NCBI GenBank assembly: GCA_963576565.1
Contig: OY755046.1
Coordinates: 74,375,214-74,439,213 of the forward strand
Source: Aspidapion aeneum
Lineage: Eukaryota; Arthropoda; Insecta; Coleoptera; Brentidae
Length of the DNA: 64,000 nt
Reading direction: 5' to 3'
The notes under the pieces are model-generated. The model searched no databases, had not been told where the DNA came from, and saw only the letters and a program-made list of their open reading frames with translations. Shown here one piece after another: positions 22,570 to 34,565 of this stretch (position 1 is its first letter; each line of letters opens with the position of its first letter). Made by a program: the position numbers and the translations under genes.

Positions 22570-23030
22570 ATTTATTGTAGTTACTTTGTAGTCCTCCCTG
22601 CTCCCCCACCCAATTCAAAAACCATATTCGCATAAGTTTATCAAATATAGGACGATTTCAAAAAGTCTTTCTGCATACGCTTTCAGATTTTCTTTCCAAC
22701 ACCATTTTACTAGTTCCCCCCCATCTCTCCCTCTCTCCTCCCCACCCTTCTTCATAGTAATAGTTGCTATACCTTTCTCAAATATAGAGCGATCTCAAAA
22801 ATTCTGTCTGCACACGCTTTAAGACTTTTTTCCAACATTATTTCACTAGTTTCCCCCTCCATCTCCCTCCCCCTTTCTTCTCCCCTCTCTCCTTATTAGT
22901 AATAGTTGTAGCTATATCTTTCATAAATATAGAGCGATTTCAAAAAAATTTTCTGAACACACTTTAAGATTTTTTTGCGACACCATGTTACTAGTTCCCT
23001 CATTTCTCTCTCCTCCCTCAGTGCGCTTTG
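22570..23030. repeat. tandem repeat, three units of ~150 bp, pyrimidine-rich
   Basis: Units share AAATATAG(G/A)(A/G)CGAT-TCAAAAA, then ACGCTTT-AGA-TTTTTTCCAACA, AC(T/A)AGTTCCCCC and CTCTCCCTCC-type tracts, starting near 22630, 22770 and 22920. Diverged by eye 15-25 percent. Confidence 0.7.
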
Positions 23031-23587
23031 GGCATTAAAACTAAAAGTTGAAGCATGTCGTACATTATTATAGGTATACCTATCAATTTTGTACTCAAGT
23101 GCGACTAGTGGTTACAAGTAGATTTAGTAGTTCGATGATTTTTTTATTTAAAAAAAAATTCAACCCTTATATTTTGATGGGTACATTATGAAAGCCACAA
23201 AATAAAAAATTTTTATTAAACAAAATTTTATATAATTTTGTAATAATAAGAAGCATTAAAAAAAAAATAAAGACGGCAATACTATTAATCAATTCTATTT
23301 ACAAAATTTAAAAAAAAATTAATAAACATACATACATAGTATACTTATCTATAGTTCTACCTAATTAGTGATAATTAAAAGCTTGGAAAATATATAAAAA
23401 TTATTTAAAAGTTTTTTTACTTTAAACCAAGGCAGGGAGTTGTGATGCCATAGGGTTGCATGCAAAACAACTCCACTCTTCCAAAGGGGGGGAGGGAGAA
23501 GGGGTGCCGGTTGTGTAAGAGAGTAAAGACTAAGAGTTTCGCCACGTAACTTTATAAAAAATGTAATAGCATATCGTCCAGTCAAAC
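23031..23587. other. no gene recognised
   Basis: AT-rich; nothing recognised. Confidence 0.35.
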
Positions 23588-24395
23588 CACTACTACTATA
23601 TCGGTTTAGAACGTTTTTCTACGTTGTCCGACGACTATTCTCCACCTCCTTCGATCCTGACAATCATCTTCTGTCAGATTCTTTTGACTCAATGATCTTT
23701 GGATTGACTGTTGCCATTCTAGTTTAGGACGCCCTCTTTTTCTGCGCCCTACTGGTTGCCACTCTAGGACCTGTTTTGGTAATCTTTCGTCGTTCATCCG
23801 TTGTACATGGCCGTACCATATCAAATGGCTTTTAGTGATGTCATTCGTTATGCTTCCCTTGATTCCCATTCTTTCTTTTATGATCTCATTTCTTATGTGA
23901 TCTATTCTAGATATTCTCATTGATCTTCTTATTGCATCCATTTCGACACTTTCCATTTTTGTTTTGTACTTTTCTGTTACGCGACAAGTCTCTATTCCAT
24001 ACAACAGCGTGCTTTTGACCATTGTTTCATATATGTTAAATTTTACATTCTTTTTTATCTCTCTGCTCCATAAAATACTGTTAAGACATCCAATAACTTT
24101 TTTTGCTTTTACTATTCTTTTTACCAATTCTTTACAGTCTGTACCTGTCTTATCAAATGTGACACCCAAGTATACATACTCATTGCATGGAGATATTGTT
24201 TGTCCATTTTCTAGTACTAACTCACTGGATTCGTTTCCAATACATAAGTACTGTGTCTTGTCCACGTTCACTGTTAATCCCCACTTTTGGTAATCTTATG
24301 TTAACTTTCTCATCATATACTCCATGTCTTCTTTATCATTAGCCACAATTACTTGGTCGTCAGCAAACTGTAGTGTGTATATGGTAAAACTTGTT
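23588..24395 (-). pseudogene. RTE-type LINE family 2, best-preserved C-terminal copy
   Basis: The minus-strand frame from 24271 to 23606 is open for 221 codons: NVDKTQYLCIGN, YVYLGVTFD, CLNSILWSREIKKN, NIYETMVKSTLLYGIETC, RRSMRISRIDHIRNEI, WYGHVQRMNDERLPKQ and GRRKRGRPKLEW. Upstream in another frame, the FADDQV active-site region is readable to about 24390. The 3' end carries a short (TAG)n tail at 23590-23600. A 5' truncation and at least one frameshift make it inactive. Confidence 0.85.
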
Positions 24396-25504
24396 CACAC
24401 GGTATAAAAAATAAAGACCATTTAAATTCTAAAAGACTAAAAAAACTCTTTTTCAAGAATCTTTCAAGTGTGATTAACATTTGGTGTACAAAGTCAAACT
24501 CGAAATATGTTCACGCCACCTCTTTTTGTTAATATCCGTGGTCGAGGTGCAAGTTATTTTTGAAACAAAATACAAAATAATTTTTTTAACAATTTTGAAA
24601 AACTGGTTTCTACTAATTTTTTGGTTTTTATTTAAAAGAAAATTATTATACTCGGAGTTATTGTACTTCTACATTTATCCATGTTTAGTGTCTTTTAAAT
24701 CCAGGGAGGAAGGATTAAGCCTGGACCCCATGCCATAGGTTTGTACTATATGTCCTACAAATCAATTTTTTTTGCACATGGTATCAGCTTAACCCTCCAT
24801 ATATTACGTAGGTACCTATGGATGTTATAAAAAAGAGGCTAGAGGGAAATACGTCAGAACAAGCCTAATTATTGCCACCCTTTTTCTATACACGCGCTTC
24901 GAGTCGGTTAGAAAAGTGCGTTGAGAAAACACTGATCTTTTACCTAATGCAATTTGAAATAGTTATTTATTTAACAAGTGTGGAAAGTGATACTTTACAG
25001 CACACGGCGGCAAAGACGCTTTTCGCATGTGTTAGGTACAATATTTTACCAAAAAATATATATTTTTTGTAAAATAAATTGTATGAAATTAAAATAAAAA
25101 AAACATATCAAATTGGATGAACCCGGAATCTCTTGGTCTGTACGCAAACGTTCTAAACATTGAACCATCGTAAACAATACATACATTTTCGGAAAACTTT
25201 CATTTATGCAGGTGTGCGATGTCCCAATACAAGAACGAGAAATTATCAGGGTATTAACTCGACCAAGTCATCCAACTGATCTCTATAATTTTTCCATCCC
25301 ACAGAATTATTGCCTTATTGCAGTGACGTCTTGTGAGATGTAAAGCTGGGGGGCGTAAATGACTGAGTTTGTAAAATTCGTTTTACCCAACAATGCAAAT
25401 CCAGTACAAGAATTCATATGTTCTCTAGAAGATTCATGTTTTCGTATTTTCTCAGGAAGATGGTGCAAATCTTTCACACCCGTTGGTTAAATCGTTTTTT
25501 TTCT
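24396..25504. other. no gene recognised
   Basis: AT-rich sequence with short frames lacking similarity. Confidence 0.4.
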
Positions 25505-25755
25505 GAGATATCTTAGGTTTAGATTCGGTAAGGGCCTTACCAGTTCTTTAATTTTGATTTTATCTCACAAAGAAAGACTGGAAAAATTTCTTTTATTAAT
25601 AATACTGAAGCAATTCATTATCAAAATCGATAATAAAAATTCGCGGTAAATTATAACACGACTTAAAAAAGAAAACAATATAAGTAAAGTACAAAACTAC
25701 AGTATTATTATGTTATATTAATCAGACTGACCCATAACATATTGACAAGCGGACC
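25505..25755 (+). repeat. dispersed repeat with GGTAAGGGCCTTACC palindrome, copy 2
   Basis: Related in order and sequence to 1055-1200 (see that entry). It is followed by a GC-richer block at 25756-25930 with a 76-codon frame and no recognised product. Confidence 0.4.
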
Positions 25756-26026
25756 GAACCGCGATATTCTGTTGACTAGCCGCAAAATAATTGCGCCTTT
25801 CTTTGCACTAAAACAGCGGTCTGTACTTCCTCCGCTCTCACCGCGTTTCCATCTTAACACGGGCTGCGAAATGGCTAGCGGCTACCGATTCATGGATTCG
25901 TACTTCGGCAGGCGGTCAGAGCCAGTGTCGGAGCTGAACTTTATTTTATTTAAGATTTATTTTTTTTTGTAACAAATTAACAATTCTATTGGGCTATGAT
26001 AATTTTTGAGCAAGCAATGATCTAGT

Positions 26027-26818
26027 AGTAGTAGTAGTGGGGGGGGTTGACCCGCAGGTCTGACAAGTAGGCCAGAGTAGGCGCTTTTTGCCATGCCCCA
26101 AATCTGTCCCTAACCCACTCTCTGCACTTCCCTTTGATGGTCGGGTAACTCATTGGGCCTTCCTGTTCTCTTTACAAAGTCCAGTAAGTCTGCTCATTTG
26201 AGCATGTGCAGTTCTTCCTCGCTCAGAGTTGGCGCTCCGAGTGCCTGTTGTTTCATCCTTGCGTAGGTCTCACATTCTACCACGAGGTGTCTTGATGTCT
26301 CTTCTTCCTGTCCACAGGCTGGCAGGTAGGGTCATTCTCGACTCCTATACGTGTCATGTGCCTCCTCAACCGGTTATGTCCGGTTAGAGTACCTATCAGC
26401 AGTCCGAGGTCTTTTCGTGTTCGTCCCAGCATCCATTTAATTCTGGTCGCTTTTGGCCGGTCTACGAATTCTCTGGTCTGTCTGCAACCCGTTCCTGTTT
26501 CCCAGGAGTTTAATAGCGCGTCCTGGGCCCATTTGTTGAGTCCGCTTTGCACTTGTTTTTGTGTCACGCCCAAAAGTGGCTCCGGTCCTACATAGGCGGT
26601 TCCTGCCCCGAGTCGTTCCTGGTACCCCCGTATGTCTCGGAACCCGAACCAGCGTCACCCGTTTGCCATCGTTTAGGGTCTCCAGCGCCTCTGCGCCTTC
26701 TTCCACCAAGCCGTCAGCAATCTTGGGTGCGTTTAGCGCCTTTAGGGTGGCTTGACTGTCAGAACATTTATATATAAGCTCCTCTTCGCTGTTCCGAACC
26801 TCTTCTAGGGTTGCCGCC
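26027..26818 (-). mobile_element. LINE fragment with RNase H domain, 15-bp duplication
   Basis: AAGCAATGATCTAGT lies on both sides (26012-26026, 26819-26833). The 3' end on minus is a (CTA)n run. The block is clearly GC-richer than its surroundings. 5'-truncated; only the RNase H domain and the C-terminal tail remain. RNase H places it in the R1/I/Jockey group of LINEs, clade not determined. Confidence 0.85.
26277..26815 (-). pseudogene. LINE RNase H domain and C-terminal tail, frameshifted
   Basis: The frame from about 26815 shows IYKCSDSQATLKAL, with the DSQAA-like RNase H motif, then VTLVRVPRHTGVPG in place of the usual V-P-GH-G-GN-AD block, so the His is kept but the NExAD part is lost. 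After a frameshift near 26570 the tail continues as MLGRTRKDLGLLIGTLTGHN, RLRRHMTRIG and DPTC, the conserved Cys-containing C-terminus. Inactive. Confidence 0.75.
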
Positions 26819-26833
26819 AAGCAATGATCTAGT

Positions 26834-28257
26834 TATGAGTCTGTGTTAATGGAAATAAAAATTAATACATGGCATTAGAGTGTTAAAGTTCAGTGGTTGT
26901 ACGTCAGACTCTCTTGATGTAAGAGGAAATGTTTTCTATTGATTCTTTCTAGGGTAATGTCGATTTTTTATAGCCGAGTCCCAGATAAAAACACGGGAGT
27001 TTGATATTATTAGTAAAAAAAATATATTTTAGTATATTTTCGCAAAATATTTTAAGAAGGAGAAAATACGAGTATTTGCGAATATATATTTAAGACTGAA
27101 GGAAAGGAACAATCAGCCACAGAGGCGAAATACGTTTTGTGATCTCCCTCCTCAATAGAAACGTTTGAGGGCCTTCAAAATACATGCTTGATGTAAATTT
27201 AAAGAGAAATTGGTGCCTTTGAAGTCAATTCTACTGACCTTTTCGATTAAATTTGCCATTTTGCTTTCGAGTGTAAGTAGGCAGATATACTGCGTGGCCA
27301 GCATTCTATCTAGGGGTAGGATTTTTATATGGGCTATAAGGAGTGCATGGGAGAATAGACCAATGTTGCCAGTTTAGCGAAAATATCAGTATAATCCGCT
27401 ACTTGGTTTGCGAAAGGTTAACTATCAGTAAAGTACAACTTAACAAAAAAAGAAAAAATTATCAAATTTTAAAAATAAAATCCTGTTGGCTTTATCTGGG
27501 TTAAGGGACTCTTTAGAACACTGCATGGTTAGTGTGACGCTCTGGTAAAGCTACAGAGACAGTATATAAATCTCATCTTACGATATTGGTAAGAGAAATG
27601 AAAAATAATGCCTGCGATACCATATGCATTTTACACAAGTGACGACATCTGCTAAATACAAACGAAACTACCAGAATAAAATAGAAATATAGTTTTTGGG
27701 TATACTATTCAAGTAAGTAACTAAAATCACACGAAAAATTATTTTTTCATCCATTGTTATTTTTTTTATATTTTCAATTTTGACCTCTCTTAAATCTCTT
27801 CATTCTTGTTACGCCTATGAAAATATATACACTTGAATATAAAAAACAAGCTTTATATAGAACTACGTCGGAAAATTATCAGAAAATATCATGATGCTAT
27901 TTTAAATAAGATATCAAATACAAATTTTAACAACCCCTTGCTTGGTTTAGATTTATAAGCGTATTAAGCATAGCTATCCCTTATTATCCAATTTAGAATA
28001 AATTATTAAAAGGTAGGATAGGAGAAATTTCAACCAAATTTAATAGTTTTCAAATTATAGGCTTCAGTGATATTAAAGGGTTTCCTTGGGCTGAATTAAA
28101 GAAACTTATGAAAATTAAGCTATTGAAAATAAATAAGGTAGGTATAATAGTAAATCCAGCATGGAAAGGCGGAAAATACAATAGATAAAATTCATAACAC
28201 ATTTTTTTTCAAATTATCATACTATAAAATATTCGGAAAAAATATAAATAAAAAGCA
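26834..28257. other. mostly unassigned; short MITE fragment near 27495-27555
   Basis: The stretch GGGACTC(T)TTAGAACACTGC..GGT.A.TGTGAC at about 27505-27540 matches the interior of the long-TIR MITE at 34566-35044. The rest is AT-rich and unrecognised. Confidence 0.45.
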
Positions 28258-28259
28258 TA

Positions 28260-29328
28260 CAGGGTGTTCGGCACATGAAACGTGAAAATTTTTTGGGACA
28301 TTGTTGGGGCCATTTGCTACCTTTTCAACCTTGGAACTTGGGTCCTTAGAGTCACGGCTAAAGTGATATGAATTTTTTAATTTTTTTTTCTCAAATTACC
28401 CAAAATCCAACCTTTAAACCCTTGTAAGTTTTTTATTAATTTCTGGAAAAGCACCATTTTTTTTTAATTCTGTTATCTTATGTAACTTCAACTAATTAAT
28501 AGATTTGTTAAAATTTATGTACCGAAGGGACATACGAGGTTTTTTATTGAAGAAAATCAGTGATTTTGTGAAAGAAAATCAATTTCAAAATTAAAAATTA
28601 AAAAAAGTATCGACTCTTGAGAACTTCATTTTCTTTTAAAAACTTCTCTAGTTGATTACCTTTCTAACGGTATGCTACGCATTGATTAAAAAAAACAATT
28701 CTGCTTTAAAATACGGATATTCCGTGAGACGGGCAATAATCGTTCGGACTTGATAAGAAAAACAATTTGATGTTTATCATCATTTCGAACAAAATTTATA
28801 AATAAAGAACACAATACATTATTGTTAAAAGTTTAACTTTTGTTTAAGTAGGTAAACGATTATAAACATCAAATTGTTTTTTTACCAATTCCGAACGAGT
28901 CTCGCCCTTCTGACGGAATATCCGTATTTTAAAGCAGAAATGTTTTTTATCAATGTGTAGCATACAGTTAGAACAGTAATCAACTAAAGAAGTTTTTAAA
29001 AGAAAATGAAGTTCTCAATTGTCGATACTTTTTTTGATTTTTAATTTTGAAATTGATGAAATGTTCTTCATGTCCCTTTGGTACATCAATTTTAACAAAT
29101 ATAATAATTAGTTGAAGAAATATAAGATTACAGAATTATAAAAAAAATTGTGCTTTTCCAGACAATAATAAAAACCTTACGAGGGTTTAAAGATGGGATT
29201 TTGGATAATTTCAGAAAAAAAAATTAAAAATTCATATCTCTTTAGCCGTGACTCTTAGGACCCAAGTTTTTAGGTTGAAAAGGTAGCAAATGACCCCAAC
29301 AATATCCCAAAAAATTTTAAACACCCTG
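28260..29328. mobile_element. long-TIR foldback element, ~1.07 kb, TA duplication
   Basis: Two inverted arms of roughly 500-540 bp meet near 28800-28855. Ends CAGGGTGTT/AACACCCTG are bounded by TA (28258-28259, 29329-29330), as in mariner-type MITEs. Arms share GGGACATTGTTGGGG, CATTTGCTACCTTTTCAACC and TACGGATATTCCGT blocks with moderate divergence. No coding frame. Confidence 0.85.
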
Positions 29329-29330
29329 TA

Positions 29331-29935
29331 TATTGCATTATCAAGCATTTCTCATCTAATATTTTATATTACTAATAGGTGTTCTGTAACACTTTTGTAA
29401 ATGTGACGTGAAACGATTTTCTTGTCTCAGCGAAAACAACCCTGCCTTGTAGGCACTTATAGCTTGCCGTTGATTCGTTTGAACCCTAATACTAAAGCAC
29501 GAGAAAGAGATAGACTGTGCTTTAAACGCTCCAGACAAAGAGACAAAACACCAGTGTAAGCTAGAGACGCGTCGACATATAAAACCGTTACAAATTAAAA
29601 TTACAAATTGTGTTTTTTAAAAATTTAAAATAGTTTGTTAAATTTGTTACGAGTTACAATACTATACGTAGATACTAAAATAATATGGCTAGGACATTAA
29701 AACAATTTGCATAGTTTTATTCCTCTTAATAGATACGGGGCTTGACCAAATATGTTACAGTTTCTTGGAACTTGCATTTCTTTACATTTTTATTTCGATG
29801 ATGCTCTTATAAGGACTTGAATGTTATAAGCTTTATTTAGTTACTGTTTATATTTTGAATGCTCTTATTTTAACTTAAATGGGTTCTTACAATTTTGTAT
29901 GATTTTTTATTTTTTTTATGCGGGTAATTGGTATG
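29331..29935. other. no gene recognised
   Basis: AT-rich spacer; a 60-codon frame on minus lacks similarity. Confidence 0.35.
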
Positions 29936-30000
29936 GTGTTGGAGAAAAGCTAATAAACTAACTAAAAATGGGTCAAAATAAATTTATTGTAGTTATAATG

Positions 30001-30599
30001 CGAGGATGTCAGGTAATACATTTGGCCCAACGATGTTCAACTGATTTGATGCCATCACTGAAGTCTGATTTATCCAACTCATCAAAATAGGCGTTTGTAG
30101 CTACAATGACTTCTAAATCTGAGGAAATTTTTGTTCCAGTAATCTCTTTTTTTAGGTTTGGAAACAAATAAAAGTCTGACGGGGCTAGGTCTGGCGAATA
30201 AGGTAGATGATTTAACAGTTCAAAATTTTCTTTTTTGCCAAACCAGGGCGTTTTTCGCTTATATTCTGCTTGAGCTGGGCCAGAAAGTAGCTGTAGTACT
30301 TTGAATTTATTGTTTTTCCTTTTTCAAGATAATCTATGAGAAGTATTGAGTATACTATTGAGCTGGTCCAGAAAGTAGCTGTAGTACTCTGAATTTATTG
30401 TTCTTTCTTTTTCGAGATAATCTATGAGGAGTATCTCTTTAGTGTCCCAAAAGACCGTTGCCATAACCTTTCCAGCAGACGGTACTGCCTTTACCTTCTT
30501 TGGAATTGGTTCGTCCTTTGCCGTCCATTGTTTGGACTGTTGCTTAGTTTCAGGGGTATAATGATGAAACCCATGTTTTATCAACCGTATAAATCTACG
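30001..30599 (-). pseudogene. mariner transposase, C-terminal half
   Basis: On minus the sequence resumes after the RTE insertion with TVDKTWV in a shifted frame (first catalytic Asp region), then HHYTPETKQQSKQW, IPKKVKAVPSAGKVMATVF, LLIDYLEKERTINSEYY. An 80-90 bp tandem duplication at 30272-30438 repeats the ...DYLEKGRTINSEYY... segment and breaks the frame. Another copy of this region is at 13788-14369. Inactive. Confidence 0.8.
30272..30438. repeat. tandem duplication inside the mariner remnant
   Basis: GAGCTGG(G/T)CCAGAAAGTAGC through GATAATCTATGAG(A/G)AGTAT occurs twice, at 30272-30345 and 30361-30438, a few mismatches apart. Confidence 0.8.
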
Positions 30600-32877
30600 A
30601 TTTTTTTCAACATAAGGAAATACACAAATATACCTGGACCAAACCCTTACAAAACCTGAAATCCGTCATTGATTATCTTATCACTAAACAAAAGACAAAA
30701 CTAAAAATTCAAGATGTCAGAACAAAGCGTGGATCAACATGCGGAAGTGATCACTATTTTCTGGAGTCCAAAATTGATTGAAGAAATTGATCACTGTAAA
30801 TATAATCTACTAAGCCTAGAACATGACAGCGTAAAAAACTTATACAAAAAGAGACTGAACGAAAAACTTAATACAAGTTCAGGTGAAACCCCAGATGAGG
30901 AATACGAATGTATTACATTAAGCATCCACCAAGCTGCAAAAGAAGCACTAGGATTAGTGGAAGAAACTTCTAAAAGAAGAAAACCATACTGGTGGGATGC
31001 TGAGATTGAGAGAGAAATAGAGGAAAAAAGGAAATTATATCACACCTACTTATCCCAAAAGACAGATAGAAGCAGACAAGAATACAAAATCGCGCAATCA
31101 AAGGTGAGAAGAATGATCAGTGATAAGAAAAATCATTCGTGGACGCAAAAGTGCCAGAAAATAGATTCTTACTTAGGAGGTAGGAGAAGTACCGAAAGCT
31201 GGAAAACTATAAGATCGATTAAAAAAGAAACATGCAGAGATATCATTTCATCAATACCAGACAAAGAATGGGATGAGCATTTTAAAAAACTTTTAACTGA
31301 AGATAGAGCAGAATTCAAGGAAGACGCAGACAATATAATTAGAACGATGGGATCTCCAGTACCCCTCACAATCTCTGAGGTCAAAAACGTGTGCACAACC
31401 TTAAAAAGCGGTAAATCTGCCGGACCCGGAAATATCCCAGCCGAACTTATTAAATATGGCACTGAAGAACTGTTTTGGAGATTACGGAATCTTTTCCAAA
31501 AATATTTAAATGGAACTGTAGTCCCAACTGAGTGGAAAACGTCATATATATCCACAATACACAAAAAAGGAAGGAAAGATATATATGACAATTATAGAGG
31601 TATATCTGTGACTAGTACGCTAAGCAGAATATACGGTAAAATAATAAGAAATAAAGTAGAGAGCGAATATAAAGACATGGAGGCAGAAGAACAGGCTGGT
31701 TTCAGGGCGGGTAGATCGACTTCAGATCACCTCTTTTGTATAACCCAAGTTATTGAAAAGAAAATGGCATACGGTCAAGAGCTGCATCTGCTTTACGTGG
31801 ATCTGCAGAAGGCATATGATAGTATACCACTAAATCTGCTTTGGAAAGCGTTGGAAAACACAAACATAAGCGTACAACTAATTAAGGCCATCCAAGAGTT
31901 ATACCGCAATAGTAAGGCAAAAGTTAAAATAAAAGCAAAACTAACCAAAGGCTTTCAAGTAAATAAAGGTCTTAAACAAGGTTGCTGTATCTCGCCTACG
32001 CTCTTCAAGATATACTTGGAACAAGTCCTTAAAGTATGGAAGAGAAAATGCCAAAACATGGGAATTCCGTTGGACGAAACCACCTTGTATACTTTATGTT
32101 TCGCCGATGATCAGATAGTAGTGGCTCAGGATTATGACGACCTCGAATATATGACACGAAAACTAATAGAAGAGTACAATAAGTGGGGACTAGAGGTTAA
32201 TCTCAATAAGACAGAGTATATGTGTATCGGTGGAATGAAACAGGATCTAATCTTAAATACCGGGCAGCGAATTCACTCCTGTGATGAGTATAAATACTTA
32301 GGTCTAAAAATTACAGCTGACGGAACACTAGACAAAGCTATAAAAGATCGAGACGTACAAGGAAGAAAAGCAATAACTTTATTAAATGGAATAATTTGGG
32401 ACCAAAGTATATCAAAACATAACAAAAAGCTTATATATAACACCATTATAAAAAGTATTATTACATACGGCTCAGAAGTATGGCCAATCAAGGATAGAAC
32501 AGAAAAAATGCTTTCCGCTACGGAGATGGACTATTGGAGAAGAGCAGCAGGGAAATCAAAAAGAGAAAGAGTTACAAATCAAAGAATAAGAGAAATTATG
32601 ACAGTGGGTGAACGTACTTTAGTGGATGATATAAGAACAAAACAACTGGTGTGGTACGGACATGTACAAAGAATGAATGATGAAAGACTACCTAAACAAA
32701 TACTACAATGGAAACCAACTGGCCGAAGAAAACGAGGACGGCCAAGGAGAAGCTGGAGAGAAGGAATAGACAGTGAAATAAGAATAAGAGGCCTAGATGA
32801 TGAATTATGGGCAAACAGAAACGAGTGGAGATTGGGTATCGGAAGACGTAGAACGTTGTGAAACCGATAAATATATA
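30600..32877 (+). mobile_element. RTE-type LINE family 1, copy C (longest), inserted in mariner
   Basis: ATAAATCTACG lies at 30589-30599 and 32878-32888 and is part of the mariner coding sequence, proving insertion into it. The copy starts in the C-terminal part of the apurinic-type endonuclease (30620-30775: EIHKYTWTK, DYLITKQKTKLKIQDV, GSDHYF), in a different frame from the downstream reverse transcriptase. It ends in AT-rich tail GATAAATATATA. Confidence 0.95.
30714..32861 (+). pseudogene. RTE reverse transcriptase, near-complete, 715-codon frame
   Basis: The ATG is not the true start: endonuclease motifs upstream are in the adjacent frame, and a one-base shift near 30775-30790 separates the two. 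From about residue 22 the frame is genuine RTE protein: linker with KRRKPYWWDAEIE, then reverse transcriptase with LKSGKSAGPG, YRGISVTSTLSRIYG, QAGFRAGRSTSDHLF, VDLQKAYDSIP (motif A Asp), KQGCCISPTLF, and FADD at residues 463-466 (motif C Asp pair). The tail has LGLKITADG, TYGSEVWP, WYGHVQRMNDERLPKQ and GRRKRGRPRRSW. It would act in target-primed reverse transcription, but lacks a complete endonuclease. Confidence 0.9.
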
Positions 32878-32888
32878 ATAAATCTACG

Positions 32889-33335
32889 CAAAAAGTCCCC
32901 TGAATCACGTTTAAACAGTGCCAAATTCTCCTCTGAAATGGTTAGACGCACGAGCTTTTGATCTGGCGTGAGCAAACGCGGCACCCATCGGGTGGATAGC
33001 TTTCTCATACCTAAAATTTCACATAAAATATGGTGAACTCGCTCTTTTGATATGCTCACAGCCTCAGCTACCTCTCTCTCCATTCTTAATCTGCGATCTT
33101 TTAGAATTAGTTTGTGAATGGTTTGCATCATTTTTTCAGAAGTTGCCGTTTTTGGCCTGCCAGAACGCGGAGCATCATCAGTGCTAGGACGACCACGTTT
33201 AAAATTCGATACCCAGGTTTTAACTGTGGTATAGGAAGGAGCACATTCCCCTAGTGTAGCATCTAGTTCAGCTTTTATTTCCGTCGGCGATAACCCTTTG
33301 ATATGAAAATATTTTATCACGGCTCTTTTTTTCAT
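32889..33335 (-). pseudogene. mariner transposase, N-terminal half
   Basis: Starts MKKRAVIKYFHIKGLSPTEI at 33335 and shows both helix-turn-helix modules, with FKRGRPSTDDAPRSGRPKTA as the linker, then VAEAVSISKERVHHIL and MRKLSTRWVPRLLTPDQK. These domains bind the terminal repeats. It stays open up to LRRF, where the RTE copy interrupts it, just before the first catalytic Asp. Confidence 0.9.
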
Positions 33336-33507
33336 CTTTTAAAATTGACACACTGTATAAACTTTCAAAATAACCAGGACACAAACTACTTGACGCACTC
33401 ACTTTAAACTTCAAGCGTATACTGATCACAAGCAAGGCTACACAAACACGTTGGAACAAAAAGTAAATTGAGCCTGCTATAGGCTAAGCCAGAAACTTTT
33501 CCACGTA

Positions 33508-33818
33508 GGTACTAACAATTATTGTCTCGTGCCAAAATTTTCATTGTACTAGAAAAAAAAGTTTAATAGCTTTCTTCCATTACCAAAAGCTTAATTTTTT
33601 TGTACAATCTTTTTATAAACTAAAAATTGTCTAAAATATCTGTTTTAGATTCTTTCACGGTTTTTTTCGTTAACAAGTACATTAAAATGCTTTCATGCCA
33701 TTAAAGACTTCCAATTTTTTTTAATCCTGCAATTGGCACTTATTGTCGTGTCGATCGTTAATTTATGGTTTGGCAAAAAAGGACAATTTTCCCAGAAAGT
33801 GATAAATTTGTTACTATA
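33508..33818. other. no gene recognised
   Basis: AT-rich spacer between mariner and pogo remnants. Confidence 0.35.
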
Positions 33819-33820
33819 TA

Positions 33821-34305
33821 CAGTGAAACCTCCTATAAGCGGACACTTACGGTTTCGTCGATTTTGTCCGCTTATTGGAGGTGTCCGCTTATTGGGGGTG
33901 TCCGCTTATTGGAGGTGTCCGCTTATTGGAGGTGTCCGCTTATTGGAGGTGTCCGCTTATGAGAGAAAATTGCGAAAATCTAATATCTATTTATTAAAAA
34001 TTTCCGATGCTTGAGTTTTTAAATTTTTCAGCGATCTTTCTTGCTGATAGATGTTCCTTTTCCCAAACGTTAACGAGCTCCATTTTTCCACATAAACGAA
34101 GAAGTTTTTTACTAGGCGCCATTTAAAAGAGATCTATTAGTACCCAACTGAACAACAAAAATAAAACACAGCAGTCCCGCCGAATAAAATATTTTGTAAA
34201 TACGACAGAAGTGTTTAATCTCCGCATTAAAAAAAATAGGGACAAGCTTGGTTCCAACAAATTTGTCTGCCTAAAGGGAGTGTCCGCTTAACAGAGGTTT
34301 CACTG
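33821..34305 (-). mobile_element. pogo-like element, internally deleted, 485 bp
   Basis: Ends CAGTGAAACCTCCTATAAGC and (inverse) CAGTGAAACCTCTGTTAAGC, bounded by TA. On minus from 34123 a frame begins MAPSKKLLRLC, then MELVNVWEKEHLSARKIAEK, the N-terminal DNA-binding region of the pogo transposase, cut off by the deletion. The left end contains an expanded minisatellite (33867-33960). Confidence 0.85.
33867..33960. repeat. minisatellite: five to six 18-bp TGTCCGCTTATTGGAGG units
   Basis: In other copies the block TCCGCTTATTGGAGGTG occurs once near the terminus. Here it is repeated with one variant unit (GGGGG), inside the terminal region of the element. Confidence 0.9.
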
Positions 34306-34307
34306 TA

Positions 34308-34563
34308 TTTGAGAAACCTTTTACTAAATCAAGTTTTTTTATAGAATAACAGACAAGACTGTTTTAGATCTAATTGGACACTTTTTGAAAATAATAATGG
34401 CCTTTACGTAATAGGTATGGGTAATTCATTTTGGTTTTATTGAAAATTATAATGTCATCGAGTATTTTATTCAAACAATAAAAGTGACATTTAATGTTTA
34501 TCAGGAAACAAAAGTACAAAGTAATCAAATTAACAAACTTGAAATTTAGAACCCGTGAATTTA
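34308..34563. other. spacer, nothing recognised
   Basis: AT-rich; no features. Confidence 0.3.
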
Positions 34564-34565
34564 AA

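Larger units (their letters stand above)
29940..33505 (-). mobile_element. mariner element split by an RTE insertion
   Basis: Transposase on minus: N-terminal half at 32889-33335, C-terminal half at about 30001-30599. The 5' terminal repeat (CGTGGAAAAGTTTCTGGC on minus) ends at 33505 beside TA (33506-33507). The 3' end is degraded near 29940. Removing the 2.28 kb insertion leaves close to 1.28 kb, the normal size of a mariner. Confidence 0.85.

Noticed and set aside
33733..34014. Repetitive protein with WRCPLIGGVRLL repeats
   Set aside because: It is the translation of the 18-bp minisatellite in the pogo-like terminal repeat, not a gene.
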